Part shown: in pieces, positions 1 to 8,700 of the stretch
Layout of the letters: the number at the start of each line of letters is the position of its first letter
Numbering within the stretch: the first letter of the stretch is position 1
DNA from: Fulvimarina sp.
Lineage (GTDB): Bacteria > Pseudomonadota > Alphaproteobacteria > Rhizobiales > Rhizobiaceae
NCBI GenBank assembly: GCA_002700095.1
Contig: PACL01000097.1
Location: forward strand, 1 to 53,305
DNA: 53,305 bases
Direction: 5' to 3'
The notes under the pieces: model-generated
What the model saw: the letters and a program-made list of their open reading frames with translations, nothing else
What the model was told of the DNA's origin: nothing
Databases searched by the model: none
Made by a program: the position numbers and the translations under genes

Positions 1-433
1 CCGCATCGAAGTGCCGCCACATCTCGCCCGTCGGGATCACCTCGACGATGCCGAGCTTCTCGATCCGCTCGGGGTGATCGAACGCCAGCCGGTAGGAGAC
101 GCGCGCGCCGCGATCGTGACCAACCAGGCTGAAACGGTCGAAGCCGAGATTATCCATCACCGCGAGAAGATCGCGGCCCATCGCGCGCTTCGAATAGGCG
201 GCATAATCCGAGCCGGCATCGGGCACGCCGCTCGCGCCATAGCCGCGAAGATCGGGCAACACGACGGTGAAGCGCTCGGCCAACGCCGGAGCGATGCGGT
301 GCCAGGTGGCATGGCATTGCGGATAGCCGTGGAGAAGCACGAGCGGAGGACCGGAGCCCTTGATCCTGAGATGAATATCGCAGCCGTCGCCGGAAACCGT
401 GCGCGTGTCGAAACCGACAAACAGTTCGCTCAT
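1..433 (-). CDS. Haloacetate dehalogenase-like alpha/beta hydrolase (3' end cut by window edge)
   Basis: The frame opens with ATG at 433 and runs off the window, giving 144 residues of the N-terminal half of an alpha/beta hydrolase. The oxyanion-hole segment LLHGYPQ lies near residues 33-39 and the nucleophile elbow VGHDRGARV near 104-112. The elbow carries Asp107, Arg108 and Arg111, the D-R-x-x-R spacing of fluoroacetate and haloacetate dehalogenases, where Asp attacks the carbon-halogen bond and the arginines bind the carboxylate. The fragment ends near the segment that reads PTGEMWRHFD. The gene lies 58 bp downstream of the ETF-QO gene on the same strand. The catalytic His and the halide pocket are outside the window, so an epoxide-hydrolase-like role cannot be excluded. 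Confidence 0.75.
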   Translation of the reverse strand, partial: MSELFVGFDTRTVSGDGCDIHLRIKGSGPPLVLLHGYPQCHATWHRIAPALAERFTVVLPDLRGYGASGVPDAGSDYAAYSKRAMGRDLLAVMDNLGFDRFSLVGHDRGARVSYRLAFDHPERIEKLGIVEVIPTGEMWRHFDA

Positions 434-491
434 GGACACATTCTCCCCCGCCGGTTGAGGACTTCCCGGCGCGCGGATGGCGGTCCGCGCG

Positions 492-2183
492 CTACATGTC
501 TTGGTAGACAGGACCTTCCCCGCCCTGCGGCGGCACCCAGTTGATGTTCTGGTTGGGGTCCTTGATGTCGCAGGTCTTGCAGTGGACGCAGTTCTGGGCG
601 TTGATCACGAACTTGTCCTCGCCGCCCTCCTTCACCCACTCATAGACGCCCGCCGGACAGTAGCGCTGGGACGGGCCGGCATAGACACCGAGCTCGGAGG
701 ACTTCTGCAGCGCCGGATCCTTCACCTGGAGATGGACCGGCTGGTCCTCCTCGTGATTGGTGTTGGAGAGATAGACTGACGAGACCTTGTCGAAGGTGAG
801 CTCGCCGTCGGGCTTGGGATAGGCGATCGGCTGGTGCTTCTCCGCTGGCTCGAGGCATGCATAGTCCGGCTTGCCGTGGCCCTTCGTGCCGAAGAACGAG
901 AATCCGAAGAGCGAATTCGTCCACATGTCGAGCCCGCCGAGCATGATGCCGATCCGCGTCCCGTATTTCGACCAGAGCGGCTTGACGTTGCGCACCGGTT
1001 TCAGATCCTTGCCGATGGGCGAGGAACGCCAGGCATCCTCGTAGCCGGACAAAAGATCGTGGGAGCGGCCGGCCTTCAGCGCGTCGGCCGCCTGTTCGGC
1101 GGCCAGCATCCCCGAAGTCATCGCGTTGTGGACGCCCTTGATCCGCGGTACGTTGACGAAGCCCGCCGAACAGCCGATCAGCGCCCCGCCCGGGAAGACG
1201 AGCTTCGGCACCGACTGGTAGCCGCCCTCGGTGATAGCCCGCGCGCCATAGGCGATGCGCTTGCCGCCTTTGAGCAGCTCGGCGACGTCCGGATGGGTCT
1301 TGAAGCGCTGGAACTCCTCGAAGGGCGAGAGATAGGGGTTCTTGTAGTTCAGGTGGACGACGAAGCCGACATAGACCTGATTGTCGCCGAGATGGTAGAG
1401 GAAGGACCCGCCGCCGGTGTTGTCGCCGAGCGGCCAGCCGAAGGAATGCTCGATGCGCCCGGGCTTCGACTTCTCCGGCGCGATCTCCCACAGCTCCTTG
1501 ATGCCGAGGCCGAACTTCGCCGGCTCGCGGCCCTGGTCGAGGCCGTAGGCGTTGATCGCCGTCTTCGCCAGCGAGCCCCTGACGCCCTCGCCGAGAAAGA
1601 CGTATTTGCCGAGCAGCGCCATGCCGCGCTGATACATGCCGCCCGGCTCGCCGGAGCGGGTGACGCCCATGTCGCCGGTGGCGACGCCGACGACGTTGTT
1701 GGCGTCGTCGAAGAGGAGTTCCGACGCGGCGAAGCCCGGATAGATCTCGACGCCGAGCGCTTCGGCCTTCTCCGCCAGCCACTTGCAGACGAGGCCGAGC
1801 GAGACGACGAAGTTGCCGTGGTTCGACATCAGCTTCGGCATCAGGGCGTTGGGCAGGCGGACCGAGCCGCCCTCGCCGTAGAAATAGAAGCGGTCCTCGG
1901 TGACCGCGGTCTTGATCGGCGTCTCCTCCTCGCGCCATTCCGGCAGGAGCCTGTCGAGGGCGGAGGGATCGAGGACGTTGCCGGACAGGACGTGCGCCCC
2001 GACCTCGGCGGCCTTCTCGAGGATGACGACGGAAATCTCGGGATCGATCTGCTTCAGCCGGATCGCCGCTGCCAGCCCTGCGGGCCCGGCACCGACGATG
2101 ACGACGTCGAACTCCATCGACTCGCGTTCGGGGGACTCCCGTTCAGGGGTTTGGCGTTCGGGCGTCTCGGCTGCTTGGCTCAA
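492..2183 (-). CDS. Electron transfer flavoprotein-ubiquinone oxidoreductase (ETF-QO)
   Basis: This inner-membrane flavoprotein passes electrons from reduced ETF (acyl-CoA and amino acid dehydrogenases) to ubiquinone. The Rossmann FAD motif VGAGPAGLAAA follows the MEFDVV start of the core, and the C-terminus holds a ferredoxin-like cluster site (CVHCKTCD) before the final VYQDM. The frame is open to an ATG at 2237, but a TTG at 2183 preceded by GAGGGAG (2191-2197) gives about 563 aa, the usual length, and is preferred. The stretch before the core is odd: three near-identical repeats (PERQT, PERES, PERES) that look like a recent in-frame duplication. It is transcribed toward the dehalogenase-like gene and away from the SMR gene. 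Family assignment is secure; the start is less so. Confidence 0.93.
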   Translation of the reverse strand: MSQAAETPERQTPERESPERESMEFDVVIVGAGPAGLAAAIRLKQIDPEISVVILEKAAEVGAHVLSGNVLDPSALDRLLPEWREEETPIKTAVTEDRFYFYGEGGSVRLPNALMPKLMSNHGNFVVSLGLVCKWLAEKAEALGVEIYPGFAASELLFDDANNVVGVATGDMGVTRSGEPGGMYQRGMALLGKYVFLGEGVRGSLAKTAINAYGLDQGREPAKFGLGIKELWEIAPEKSKPGRIEHSFGWPLGDNTGGGSFLYHLGDNQVYVGFVVHLNYKNPYLSPFEEFQRFKTHPDVAELLKGGKRIAYGARAITEGGYQSVPKLVFPGGALIGCSAGFVNVPRIKGVHNAMTSGMLAAEQAADALKAGRSHDLLSGYEDAWRSSPIGKDLKPVRNVKPLWSKYGTRIGIMLGGLDMWTNSLFGFSFFGTKGHGKPDYACLEPAEKHQPIAYPKPDGELTFDKVSSVYLSNTNHEEDQPVHLQVKDPALQKSSELGVYAGPSQRYCPAGVYEWVKEGGEDKFVINAQNCVHCKTCDIKDPNQNINWVPPQGGEGPVYQDM

Positions 2184-2308
2184 TGTCGTCTCCCTCGATT
2201 GCTCTGACCGCCCCTGCGGCCGCCTCGCGCCTGCCATCGTCCCGAGGCCGTGGCCCGGGCGCTTTCATAACCGGCGGTTTTGTAGTCGTTCTAGTCCTTT
2301 TGCGCCAA

Positions 2309-2330
2309 AGATCGACCGGAGATCGACCGG
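2309..2330. repeat. Tandem 11-bp direct repeat in the ETF-QO/SMR divergent region
   Basis: AGATCGACCGG occurs twice in succession, one helical turn apart, between the divergent ETF-QO and SMR genes. The spacing would suit a protein binding one face of DNA, but no regulator gene is adjacent, so this is only a candidate operator. Confidence 0.3.
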
Positions 2331-2434
2331 GGCGGCGGATTTGGCGCGGATACGTCCCGCCCCGGCGGCGGTTGACGGGGCCGATCGGGAGAGTGCTAAA
2401 GCGGGGCGAAATCGGAAGACGGCGGAGCGATGTC

Positions 2435-2764
2435 ATGAATGCGGTCTATCTCGGCGTCGCCATCGTCTGCGAGATCATCGGCACCAGCGCGCTCAAGGCG
2501 TCCGACGGCTTCACCCGGCTGGCGCCGTCGCTGGTCACCGTCCTCTTCTACGCCTTCGCCTTCTATTTCCTCTCGCTGCCGCTGCGCACGATGCCGGTCG
2601 GCATCGTCTATGCCATCTGGTCCGGCTGCGGCATCGCCATGCTGGCGATGATCGACCTCTTCTGGTTCCGCACCCAGCTCGACGCCGCGGCTTTCCTCGG
2701 CCTCGGCCTGATCGTCGCCGGCGTCTTGGTCATCAACCTGTTCTCCTCGAGCGTCGGGCATTGA
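2435..2764 (+). CDS. SMR-family small multidrug/guanidinium exporter
   Basis: A 109-residue protein with four predicted membrane helices, the length of EmrE/SugE-type transporters that export cationic drugs or guanidinium by proton antiport as dimers. Glu13 in VCEIIGTSALK matches the essential Glu14 of EmrE, and Trp62 in YAIWSGCG matches the conserved Trp63. The ATG at 2435 was chosen because it begins the first helix (MNAVYLGVAIV); upstream in-frame codons to 2183 encode charged, non-family sequence. The typical Gdx/SugE signature could not be separated from Qac-type by eye, so the substrate is unknown. It stands divergent to ETF-QO and 41 bp before the uracil-DNA glycosylase gene. Confidence 0.88.
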   Translation: MNAVYLGVAIVCEIIGTSALKASDGFTRLAPSLVTVLFYAFAFYFLSLPLRTMPVGIVYAIWSGCGIAMLAMIDLFWFRTQLDAAAFLGLGLIVAGVLVINLFSSSVGH

Positions 2765-2805
2765 GGCGGGCTGCAATCGTGGCGGGGATCGGCTAGGGAT
2801 CGGGG

Positions 2806-3738
2806 ATGATCGAGGAAACGCCCCCTCTGACCCGCGACGCCGCCGTCGCATTGCTCGCCTGGTACCGGGAGGCGGGGATCGATTCGCTGCTTCTCGACCA
2901 GCCGCGCGACCGCTTCGCCGAGACCGCCACGGAAAACGCACGGCGCAAGGCGAAGGCGCGGCCGGCTGCGCCAGCAGCGGCAGGCGGTCGCACGGAAGTC
3001 CGCCCGGAAAGCGGCCAGCGCGAGCGCAGCGCCCCGCCTTCGACCAACCGCCAGGCCTTCGGCGAGCCCTCTCCCGCCACCAACGGCGATTCGGCCTTTC
3101 CTTCGACGCGGATCGCGATCCCTGACGACGCAGCCCTTGCCGACGCCCGCGAGCGCGCCGTCAGCGCCGCCTCGCTGGCGGAGCTGCGCGAGCTGCTGCA
3201 TGGCTTCGAGGGCTGCAACCTCAAGATCACCGCCAAGCACACGGTGTTCGGCGACGGGCCGGACAAGGCCGATCTGATGCTGATCGGCGAGGCGCCGGGC
3301 CGCGACGAGGACATGGCGGGCGTGCCCTTCGTCGGCCGGTCGGGGCAGCTGCTCAACCGCATGCTGGCCGCCATCGGCATCGAGCGCGAGAGCGTGCGGG
3401 TCACCAACACCGTGCCCTGGCGCCCGCCCGGCAACCGCGCGCCGACACCGGCCGAGACGCGCATCTGCCTGCCCTTCGTCCAGCGGCAGATCGAGCTGGT
3501 CGCGCCGAAGGTCATCGTCTGCCTCGGCTCGCCGTCGGCCAAGGCGATCCTCGGCTCGGCGGAGGGTATCCTCAGGATCCGCGGCAAGTGGCAGAGCTAC
3601 AGCTTCGACCTCGAGCCGGGCGGGGCGATCCCGGCGATCGCCATGCTGCACCCGGCCTATCTCCTGCGCCAGCCGGCCCAGAAGAAGCTCGCCTGGCAGG
3701 ATCTCCTCGCCCTCAAGGCGAAGATGGACCAGCTCTGA
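2806..3738 (+). CDS. Family 4-like uracil-DNA glycosylase
   Basis: This enzyme removes uracil from DNA for base excision repair. GEAPGRDED (residues 161-169), the FVGRSGQLLNRML segment, RPPGNRAPTP and the late MLHPAYLLR motif near residue 280 are those of family 4 UDGs. The first 120 residues are a low-complexity, Ala/Arg-rich extension typical of the rhizobial form (310 aa against about 200 for the core). Two of the four usual iron-sulfur cysteines appear replaced: the C-x2-C pair reads GFEGC and the Cys before RPPGNR is Trp, while Cys137 and the Cys in RICLPF remain. The 4Fe-4S cluster may therefore be lost or altered; this is an inference from the visible motifs. Confidence 0.9.
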   Translation: MIEETPPLTRDAAVALLAWYREAGIDSLLLDQPRDRFAETATENARRKAKARPAAPAAAGGRTEVRPESGQRERSAPPSTNRQAFGEPSPATNGDSAFPSTRIAIPDDAALADARERAVSAASLAELRELLHGFEGCNLKITAKHTVFGDGPDKADLMLIGEAPGRDEDMAGVPFVGRSGQLLNRMLAAIGIERESVRVTNTVPWRPPGNRAPTPAETRICLPFVQRQIELVAPKVIVCLGSPSAKAILGSAEGILRIRGKWQSYSFDLEPGGAIPAIAMLHPAYLLRQPAQKKLAWQDLLALKAKMDQL

Positions 3739-3904
3739 GCGCGGGCGAAAGCTGAGGATCGCGCCCGGCCGCAAGGCGTGCCCGAAAACCGTAACATTGC
3801 GCGCCTAGAAGTCCTCGCCAAACCCGGCCCGACGACGTAAGGCACGGCGGATCGATTCCGTCCGGCGCCGACCGCCGCAAATCCTCCTGCCGCGCGAGCT
3901 CCCG

Positions 3905-5218
3905 ATGCATCTCCTGCCCATCGCCGCACTCCTCACCTCGACCTTCTTCCTCATGGCGGGAGCCGGGCTTATGGGCATCCTCTTGCCCGTGCGCGGCTCG
4001 ATCGAGGGCTGGACGAGCTACGAGATCGGCGCCTTCGGCACCAGCTACGCCCTCGCCTTCACCCTGGGCTGCGTGGTGATCCCGTGGATGGTGCGCAGCG
4101 CCGGCCACGTGCGGACCTTCTCGAGCCTCGCTGCCCTCCTGGCGATCTCGATCCTCCTCTGCGGCCTCTTCATCGACCCGGTCGGCTGGGTGGTGTTCCG
4201 GGCCTTGTCGGGCTTTGCCCTTGCCGGCAGCTACATGGTCATCGAGAGCTGGCTCAACGAGCGCGTCACCAACGAGACCCGCGGCACGATCTTCTCGGTC
4301 TACATGATCGTCACCATGGCGGCGATGATGGGCGGCCAATACGTCATGCCGCTGTCGAACCCCGGCGTCGCCGCGCCCTTCATGCTCTGCGCCATCGTCT
4401 TCGCCCTGTCGGTGATCCCGACGGCGCTGTCGCGGGCCCAGTCGCCGTCGCCGATCGCCACCGTGAAGATCGACGTCCTGATGCTGTTCCGCAATTCGCC
4501 GGTGGCGGCCGTCGGCATCCTCCTCGCCGGCATCCTGTCGGCCGGCTGGGGCAACATGGCGCCGGTCTTCGGCCAGCAGACCGGCCTGTCGACCACCGAC
4601 ATCGCCACGCTGACGGTTTCCGCGATGTTCGGCGGCGCGGTATTCCAGATCCCGCTCGGCCGGATTTCCGACAAGACCGACCGGCGCTACGTGATGACCG
4701 CCGCCGGCATCATCGGCGTCGGCGCGGCGGTCGCCGGCGTCTATCTCGCCGGCTCGTCGCCCATCGCCCTCTTCGCCACGGCCTTCGTCCTCGGCGGGAT
4801 CATCTACCCGGCCTATTCCCTCGCCGTCGCCCATGCCAACGACTATGCCGCCGACGCCGACTTCGTGAAGGTGTCGAGCGGCCTTCTGATCCTCTACGGC
4901 ATCGGCACGATGATCGGGCCGATCTACACCGCCGTCCTGATGGAGACGATCGGGCCGGTCGGCCTCTTCCAGGCGATGGGCTCGGCCATGGCGATCTACG
5001 CCGCCTACGCCTTCTACCGGACCTTCCGCCGCGTCGCGATCCCGGCCGACGAGCGCCCGGACTTCCAGACCATCCCCTTCGCCCGCGTCCAGACGCCGGC
5101 GAGCTTCAGCCTCGACCCCCGCGCCGAGGCGAGCCTCGAGGCGGATGCCGCGGCGAGCGAGCACGATCTGGAGGATACCGGCAGGCCGCGGTCCGGCAGC
5201 GACCGGGAAGCCGCCTGA
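3905..5218 (+). CDS. MFS transporter, YcaD-like
   Basis: A 437-residue major facilitator with about 12 hydrophobic helices. The segment ESWLNERVTNETRG in the loop between helices 4 and 5 and the second-half motif GRISDKTDRRYV are typical of the YcaD-type branch, whose substrates are mostly unknown. The C-terminal tail of about 55 residues is acidic and soluble. The start ATG at 3905 begins directly at the first helix (MHLLPIAALLTS). The gene follows the glycosylase gene by 166 bp on the same strand but has no obvious functional link to it. No substrate is proposed. Confidence 0.85.
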   Translation: MHLLPIAALLTSTFFLMAGAGLMGILLPVRGSIEGWTSYEIGAFGTSYALAFTLGCVVIPWMVRSAGHVRTFSSLAALLAISILLCGLFIDPVGWVVFRALSGFALAGSYMVIESWLNERVTNETRGTIFSVYMIVTMAAMMGGQYVMPLSNPGVAAPFMLCAIVFALSVIPTALSRAQSPSPIATVKIDVLMLFRNSPVAAVGILLAGILSAGWGNMAPVFGQQTGLSTTDIATLTVSAMFGGAVFQIPLGRISDKTDRRYVMTAAGIIGVGAAVAGVYLAGSSPIALFATAFVLGGIIYPAYSLAVAHANDYAADADFVKVSSGLLILYGIGTMIGPIYTAVLMETIGPVGLFQAMGSAMAIYAAYAFYRTFRRVAIPADERPDFQTIPFARVQTPASFSLDPRAEASLEADAAASEHDLEDTGRPRSGSDREAA

Positions 5219-5342
5219 CCGCTTTCGGGGGGGGAAGCGCGATCAGATCGCCCGGGGCTAAGGCGGCCACCGGTTGCGCGGCGGGGCTACGGCTCGCCCG
5301 TCTGCTCGTGCCGCACGACGCAGCGGCAGTGTCGAAGGGTTG

Positions 5343-5360
5343 ATCTCGCAGATGCGAGAT
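5343..5360. promoter_or_regulatory. Perfect 8-2-8 palindrome upstream of the SulP gene, candidate operator
   Basis: ATCTCGCAGATGCGAGAT is a perfect inverted repeat with 8-bp arms and a 2-bp spacer, 132 bp before the SulP start. Its size and symmetry fit a homodimeric helix-turn-helix repressor site. The cognate regulator is not in view. The rest of the 274-bp gap shows no gene. Confidence 0.4.
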
Positions 5361-5492
5361 GGCAAGAAAGCGGCATAAGGACCCATTCGCTTGGGTGGCT
5401 ATGCCGGGCGCCTATCCCTCGGCCAACATCGAGAAAATTTTGTCCGGGCCGCATTTTCAGGCCCCGTTTCTCCGCGCAAGCTGAAGACATCC

Positions 5493-6977
5493 ATGACCTT
5501 TGCTGAAACCCTCCGCCACGAGTGGTTCGGGAACGTGCGAGCCGATATCCTGGCCGGCCTCGTCGTCGCCCTCGCCCTCATTCCCGAGGCCATCGCCTTT
5601 TCCATCATTGCCGGCGTCGATCCCAAGGTCGGCCTCTACGCCTCTTTCTCCATCGCCGTGCTGATTTCCTTCACCGGCGGGCGGCCCGGCATGATCTCCG
5701 CCGCCACCGCCGCCACCGCGGTGCTGATGGTCACGCTGGTGCGCGACCATGGCCTGCAATACTTGTTCGCGGCCACCGTCCTTGCCGGTATCCTGCAGAT
5801 GATCGCCGGTGTCCTGAAGCTCGGCAACGCCATGCAGTTCGTCTCGCGCTCGGTGATGACCGGCTTCGTCAACGCGCTGGCGATCCTGATCTTCATGGCG
5901 CAGCTGCCCGAGCTGATCGGCGTGCCGCCGATGACTTACGTGATGGTCGCGGCGGGCCTCGCCATCATCTATCTCTTCCCGAGGCTCACCACGGCGATCC
6001 CCTCGCCGCTCGTCGCCATCGTGGTATTGACGGCGATCTCGCTGACCTTCCCGATCGAGCTTCGCGTTGTCGGCGACATGGGTGACCTGCCGGATTCTCT
6101 GCCCTTCTTCCTCCTGCCGGACGTGCCGCTGACCTTCGAGACGCTGCTGATCATCCTGCCCTATTCGGCCGGCATTGCCGTCGTCGGTCTGCTGGAGTCC
6201 CTGATGACCGCGCAGATCGTCGACGACCTGACGGACACCGGCTCCAACAAGAACCGCGAATGCGTCGGCCAGGGCGTCTCCAACTTCGTCACCGGCTTCT
6301 TCGGCGGCATGGCCGGCTGCGCGATGATCGGCCAGTCGGTGATCAACGTGAAGTCCGGCGGCCGTGGGCGGCTGTCGACCTTCTGCGCCGGCATCTTCCT
6401 GCTCATCCTCATCGTCGGCCTCGGCGACTGGGTGGCGATCATCCCGATGGCCGCCCTCGTCGCGATCATGATCATGGTGTCGATCGGCACCTTCTCCTGG
6501 TCCTCGATCGTGAACCTGAAGGACCATCCGCGGCGCTCGTCGGTGGTGATGCTGGCGACCGTCGTCGCCGTGGTCTGGACCCACAATCTGGCGATCGGCG
6601 TCGTCATCGGCGTGATGCTGTCGGGCGTCTTCTTCGCCTCCAAGGTGGCGCAGATCTTCCGCGTTACCTCGGCCCTGTCGCCGGACGGGCGCACCCGCAC
6701 CTACACCGTCGAGGGGCAGGTGTTCTTCGCTTCGACCGAACGCTTCGCCTCGGCCTTCGACTTCAAGGAGGCGCTCGACAAGGTGATCATCGACGTCAGC
6801 GCGGCGCACATCTGGGATCTCTCCGGCGTCGGCGCGCTCGACCGGGTCGTCCTGAAGTTCCGCCGCGAGGGCGCCGAGGTCGAGCTGCGCGGCATGAACG
6901 AGGCGAGCGCCACGCTCGTCGACAAGATCGCCGTCCACGACAAGCCCGGCGCGCTGGATCAACTGGCGGCGCACTGA
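5493..6977 (+). CDS. SulP-family inorganic anion transporter with C-terminal STAS domain
   Basis: A 494-residue member of the SLC26/SulP family, which moves sulfate, bicarbonate or other anions. The hydrophobic half starts with the family motif ADILAGLVVALALIPEAIAFS and includes a central segment near NKNRECVGQGVSNFVTGFFGG. The last 100 residues form a STAS domain (HIWDLSGVGALDRVV), shorter than in eukaryotic relatives. The ATG at 5493 was preferred over an upstream one at 5391 because family members begin close to this point and the upstream 34 residues look unlike protein. The following universal stress protein gene lies on the same strand; a hairpin at 6987-7011 separates them. Substrate unknown. 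Confidence 0.9.
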   Translation: MTFAETLRHEWFGNVRADILAGLVVALALIPEAIAFSIIAGVDPKVGLYASFSIAVLISFTGGRPGMISAATAATAVLMVTLVRDHGLQYLFAATVLAGILQMIAGVLKLGNAMQFVSRSVMTGFVNALAILIFMAQLPELIGVPPMTYVMVAAGLAIIYLFPRLTTAIPSPLVAIVVLTAISLTFPIELRVVGDMGDLPDSLPFFLLPDVPLTFETLLIILPYSAGIAVVGLLESLMTAQIVDDLTDTGSNKNRECVGQGVSNFVTGFFGGMAGCAMIGQSVINVKSGGRGRLSTFCAGIFLLILIVGLGDWVAIIPMAALVAIMIMVSIGTFSWSSIVNLKDHPRRSSVVMLATVVAVVWTHNLAIGVVIGVMLSGVFFASKVAQIFRVTSALSPDGRTRTYTVEGQVFFASTERFASAFDFKEALDKVIIDVSAAHIWDLSGVGALDRVVLKFRREGAEVELRGMNEASATLVDKIAVHDKPGALDQLAAH

Positions 6978-6986
6978 CGGGGTCCT

Positions 6987-7011
6987 GCGCGGGGCGACAC
7001 CAGCCCCGCGC
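6987..7011 (+). terminator. Hairpin after the SulP gene
   Basis: A perfect 9-bp stem (GCGCGGGGC pairing with GCCCCGCGC) with a 7-nt loop lies 9 bp after the SulP stop. No T-run follows, so it is a weak or factor-assisted terminator candidate. Confidence 0.45.
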
Positions 7012-7101
7012 GTCTGCTACGCTTCGCGGCGGGCAGCCCTTCGGTCGATGATTCAAGAAAAGAGAGAGGGTCCCATGGCGATCATTCCAGGGGAGGAAAC
7101 C

Positions 7102-7956
7102 ATGCAGACGATCCTGGCCTGCGTCGACGGGTCGACCTACGGCAAGAGTGTCACCGACCACGCCGCCTGGGCGGCGACGCGGCTCGCGGCACCCGTCGAG
7201 GTCGTCCATGCGATCGGCCGGCGCGAAGCGGGCGGCGGCGCCTTCGACATGTCGGGCAATCTCGACCTCGACGAGCGCAGCCTCCTGATGAACGAACTCT
7301 CCGAGCTCGACGAGAAGCGCGCCAAGATCGCCATGAAGCGCGGACGGGTGGTGATCGACGAGGCGGTCGCGCGGCTCAAGGCCGCTGGCGTCTCCGAGGT
7401 CACCGAGAAGCTGCGCCACGGCGACATCGCCGACACCATCGCCGACCTTGCCGAAGAGACCCGCCTGGTCGTCGTCGGCAAGCGCGGCGAGGCGGCGGAT
7501 TTCGCCAAGGGCCATCTCGGCTCGAATCTGGAGCGGGTGGCGCGCTCCGCCAAGCGCCCGCTGCTGATCGCATCGCGGGCCTTCCGGCCGATCGGCAAGT
7601 TCCTCGTCGCCTTCGACGGCGGCAAGAGCTCCGCCCAGATCGTCGAGCGGCTGTTCGCCAGCCCGCTGCTCAAGGACGTCCCTTGCCAGCTGTTCATGGT
7701 GGGCGAGCCGAGCGGCGATGCCGGCCAGCGGCTGCACGAGGCCGAGAAGCGCCTTCGTACGGCCGGGTATGCAGTATCCGTCCATGTCGAGGAGGGCGAT
7801 GCCGAAGAGGTGATCGCCAAAAAGGTAGAGCGCGACGGCATCGATCTGGTGGTGATGGGCGCCTATGGCCACTCACGCATCCGCACCTTCATCGTCGGTT
7901 CCACGACGACGGAGATCATCCGGCGCTGCGCAGTCCCGGCGCTGATCATCCGGTAG
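7102..7956 (+). CDS. Tandem universal stress protein (two UspA domains)
   Basis: A 284-residue protein made of two UspA folds, roughly residues 1-145 and 155-284. The first half has the ATP-loop-like VVGKRG...KGHLGSNLERVAR, the second has VMGAYGHSRIRTFIVGSTTTEIIRR, both close to the G-2X-G-9X-G-(S/T) nucleotide-binding pattern. The ATG at 7102 is chosen because AGGGGAGG stands six bases before it; an upstream ATG at 7075 lacks such a site. Usp proteins bind ATP and modulate stress responses; the exact role here is unknown. Downstream of the SulP transporter, a pairing that is frequent in bacteria, so coupling with anion transport is possible. Confidence 0.9.
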   Translation: MQTILACVDGSTYGKSVTDHAAWAATRLAAPVEVVHAIGRREAGGGAFDMSGNLDLDERSLLMNELSELDEKRAKIAMKRGRVVIDEAVARLKAAGVSEVTEKLRHGDIADTIADLAEETRLVVVGKRGEAADFAKGHLGSNLERVARSAKRPLLIASRAFRPIGKFLVAFDGGKSSAQIVERLFASPLLKDVPCQLFMVGEPSGDAGQRLHEAEKRLRTAGYAVSVHVEEGDAEEVIAKKVERDGIDLVVMGAYGHSRIRTFIVGSTTTEIIRRCAVPALIIR

Positions 7957-8048
7957 GCGTCGTCAGGCGTAGTCGTCGCGGCGGCATCATGCGGACGTCA
8001 TCGCCGGGTGACATCGTCGGCGCATTCTGGCGAACACGAGGCTCCCCG

Positions 8049-8588
8049 ATGCGAGGCCTGACGGACATGCTTCGAGCGATCGCCTTTCGGGCGGGTCTCG
8101 CCCTCTCCGCCCTCGCCGCGATGCATCCTGCGGCGATGCCGGCGCAGGCCGAGACCGTCCGCGCCGCGGCCGTGACCGTCGACGATGGGTCCGGACGCTC
8201 CCACACCCTTGCATCGCTGATGCACGGCAGGCCGACGATCCTGCATGTCTGGGCGACATGGTGCGTCCCCTGCAGGGACGAACTGCCCGCCATCGACCGC
8301 TTCGCCGCCGGGCTCGCGGCGGGCGTCCGCGACCGCCTGATCGCGGTCTCGGTCGACACCCGGCCCCACGCCGACATCGCAGCGTTCCTCGCGGAGCTCG
8401 ACGCGGCGAATCTCCACCCCTGGCAGGTGATGGGGGGAAATGCCGGCACCGCCTTCAGGCTGTTCGGCTATCCCGCAACGCTGCTCGTCGCAGCCGACGG
8501 CACGGTGGCCGAGCGATTCACCGGGCTGGTCGACTGGGACGATCCGGCGGTAGCAATGCGGTTCGAGGCTTTCGTCAAAGAGGAATAG
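8049..8588 (+). CDS. TlpA-like periplasmic thioredoxin
   Basis: A 179-residue protein with an N-terminal hydrophobic signal ending near AMPAQAE (residues 29-35), then a thioredoxin fold. The active site is WCVPC (71-75), with the cis-proline region GYPATLLV near residue 150. The motif ILHVWATWCVPCRDELPAIDR is typical of TlpA/ResA reductases that act in the periplasm on cytochrome c or copper-centre cysteines. In-frame starts also exist at 7989 and 8067; 8049 gives a compact signal peptide. It converges on the His-rich metal-binding gene at 8701. The partner substrate is not known. Confidence 0.83.
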   Translation: MRGLTDMLRAIAFRAGLALSALAAMHPAAMPAQAETVRAAAVTVDDGSGRSHTLASLMHGRPTILHVWATWCVPCRDELPAIDRFAAGLAAGVRDRLIAVSVDTRPHADIAAFLAELDAANLHPWQVMGGNAGTAFRLFGYPATLLVAADGTVAERFTGLVDWDDPAVAMRFEAFVKEE

Positions 8589-8608
8589 GCCAGCGATCTC
8601 GGAGATTG

Positions 8609-8634
8609 GCCGCCGGGTCACGAACCCGCGCGGC
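8609..8634. terminator. Hairpin between convergent tlpA-like and His-rich genes
   Basis: GCCG-CGGGT pairs with ACCCG-CGGC around a short loop, with small bulges, between two converging genes. It could end transcription from either side, but there is no T-run. Confidence 0.3.
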
Positions 8635-8700
8635 ACCTGAGCTCAAACCCCGTGGCGCCGGCCGAAGACCGAGCCGGACGGTCCAAGCAGCGGCCTCCGT

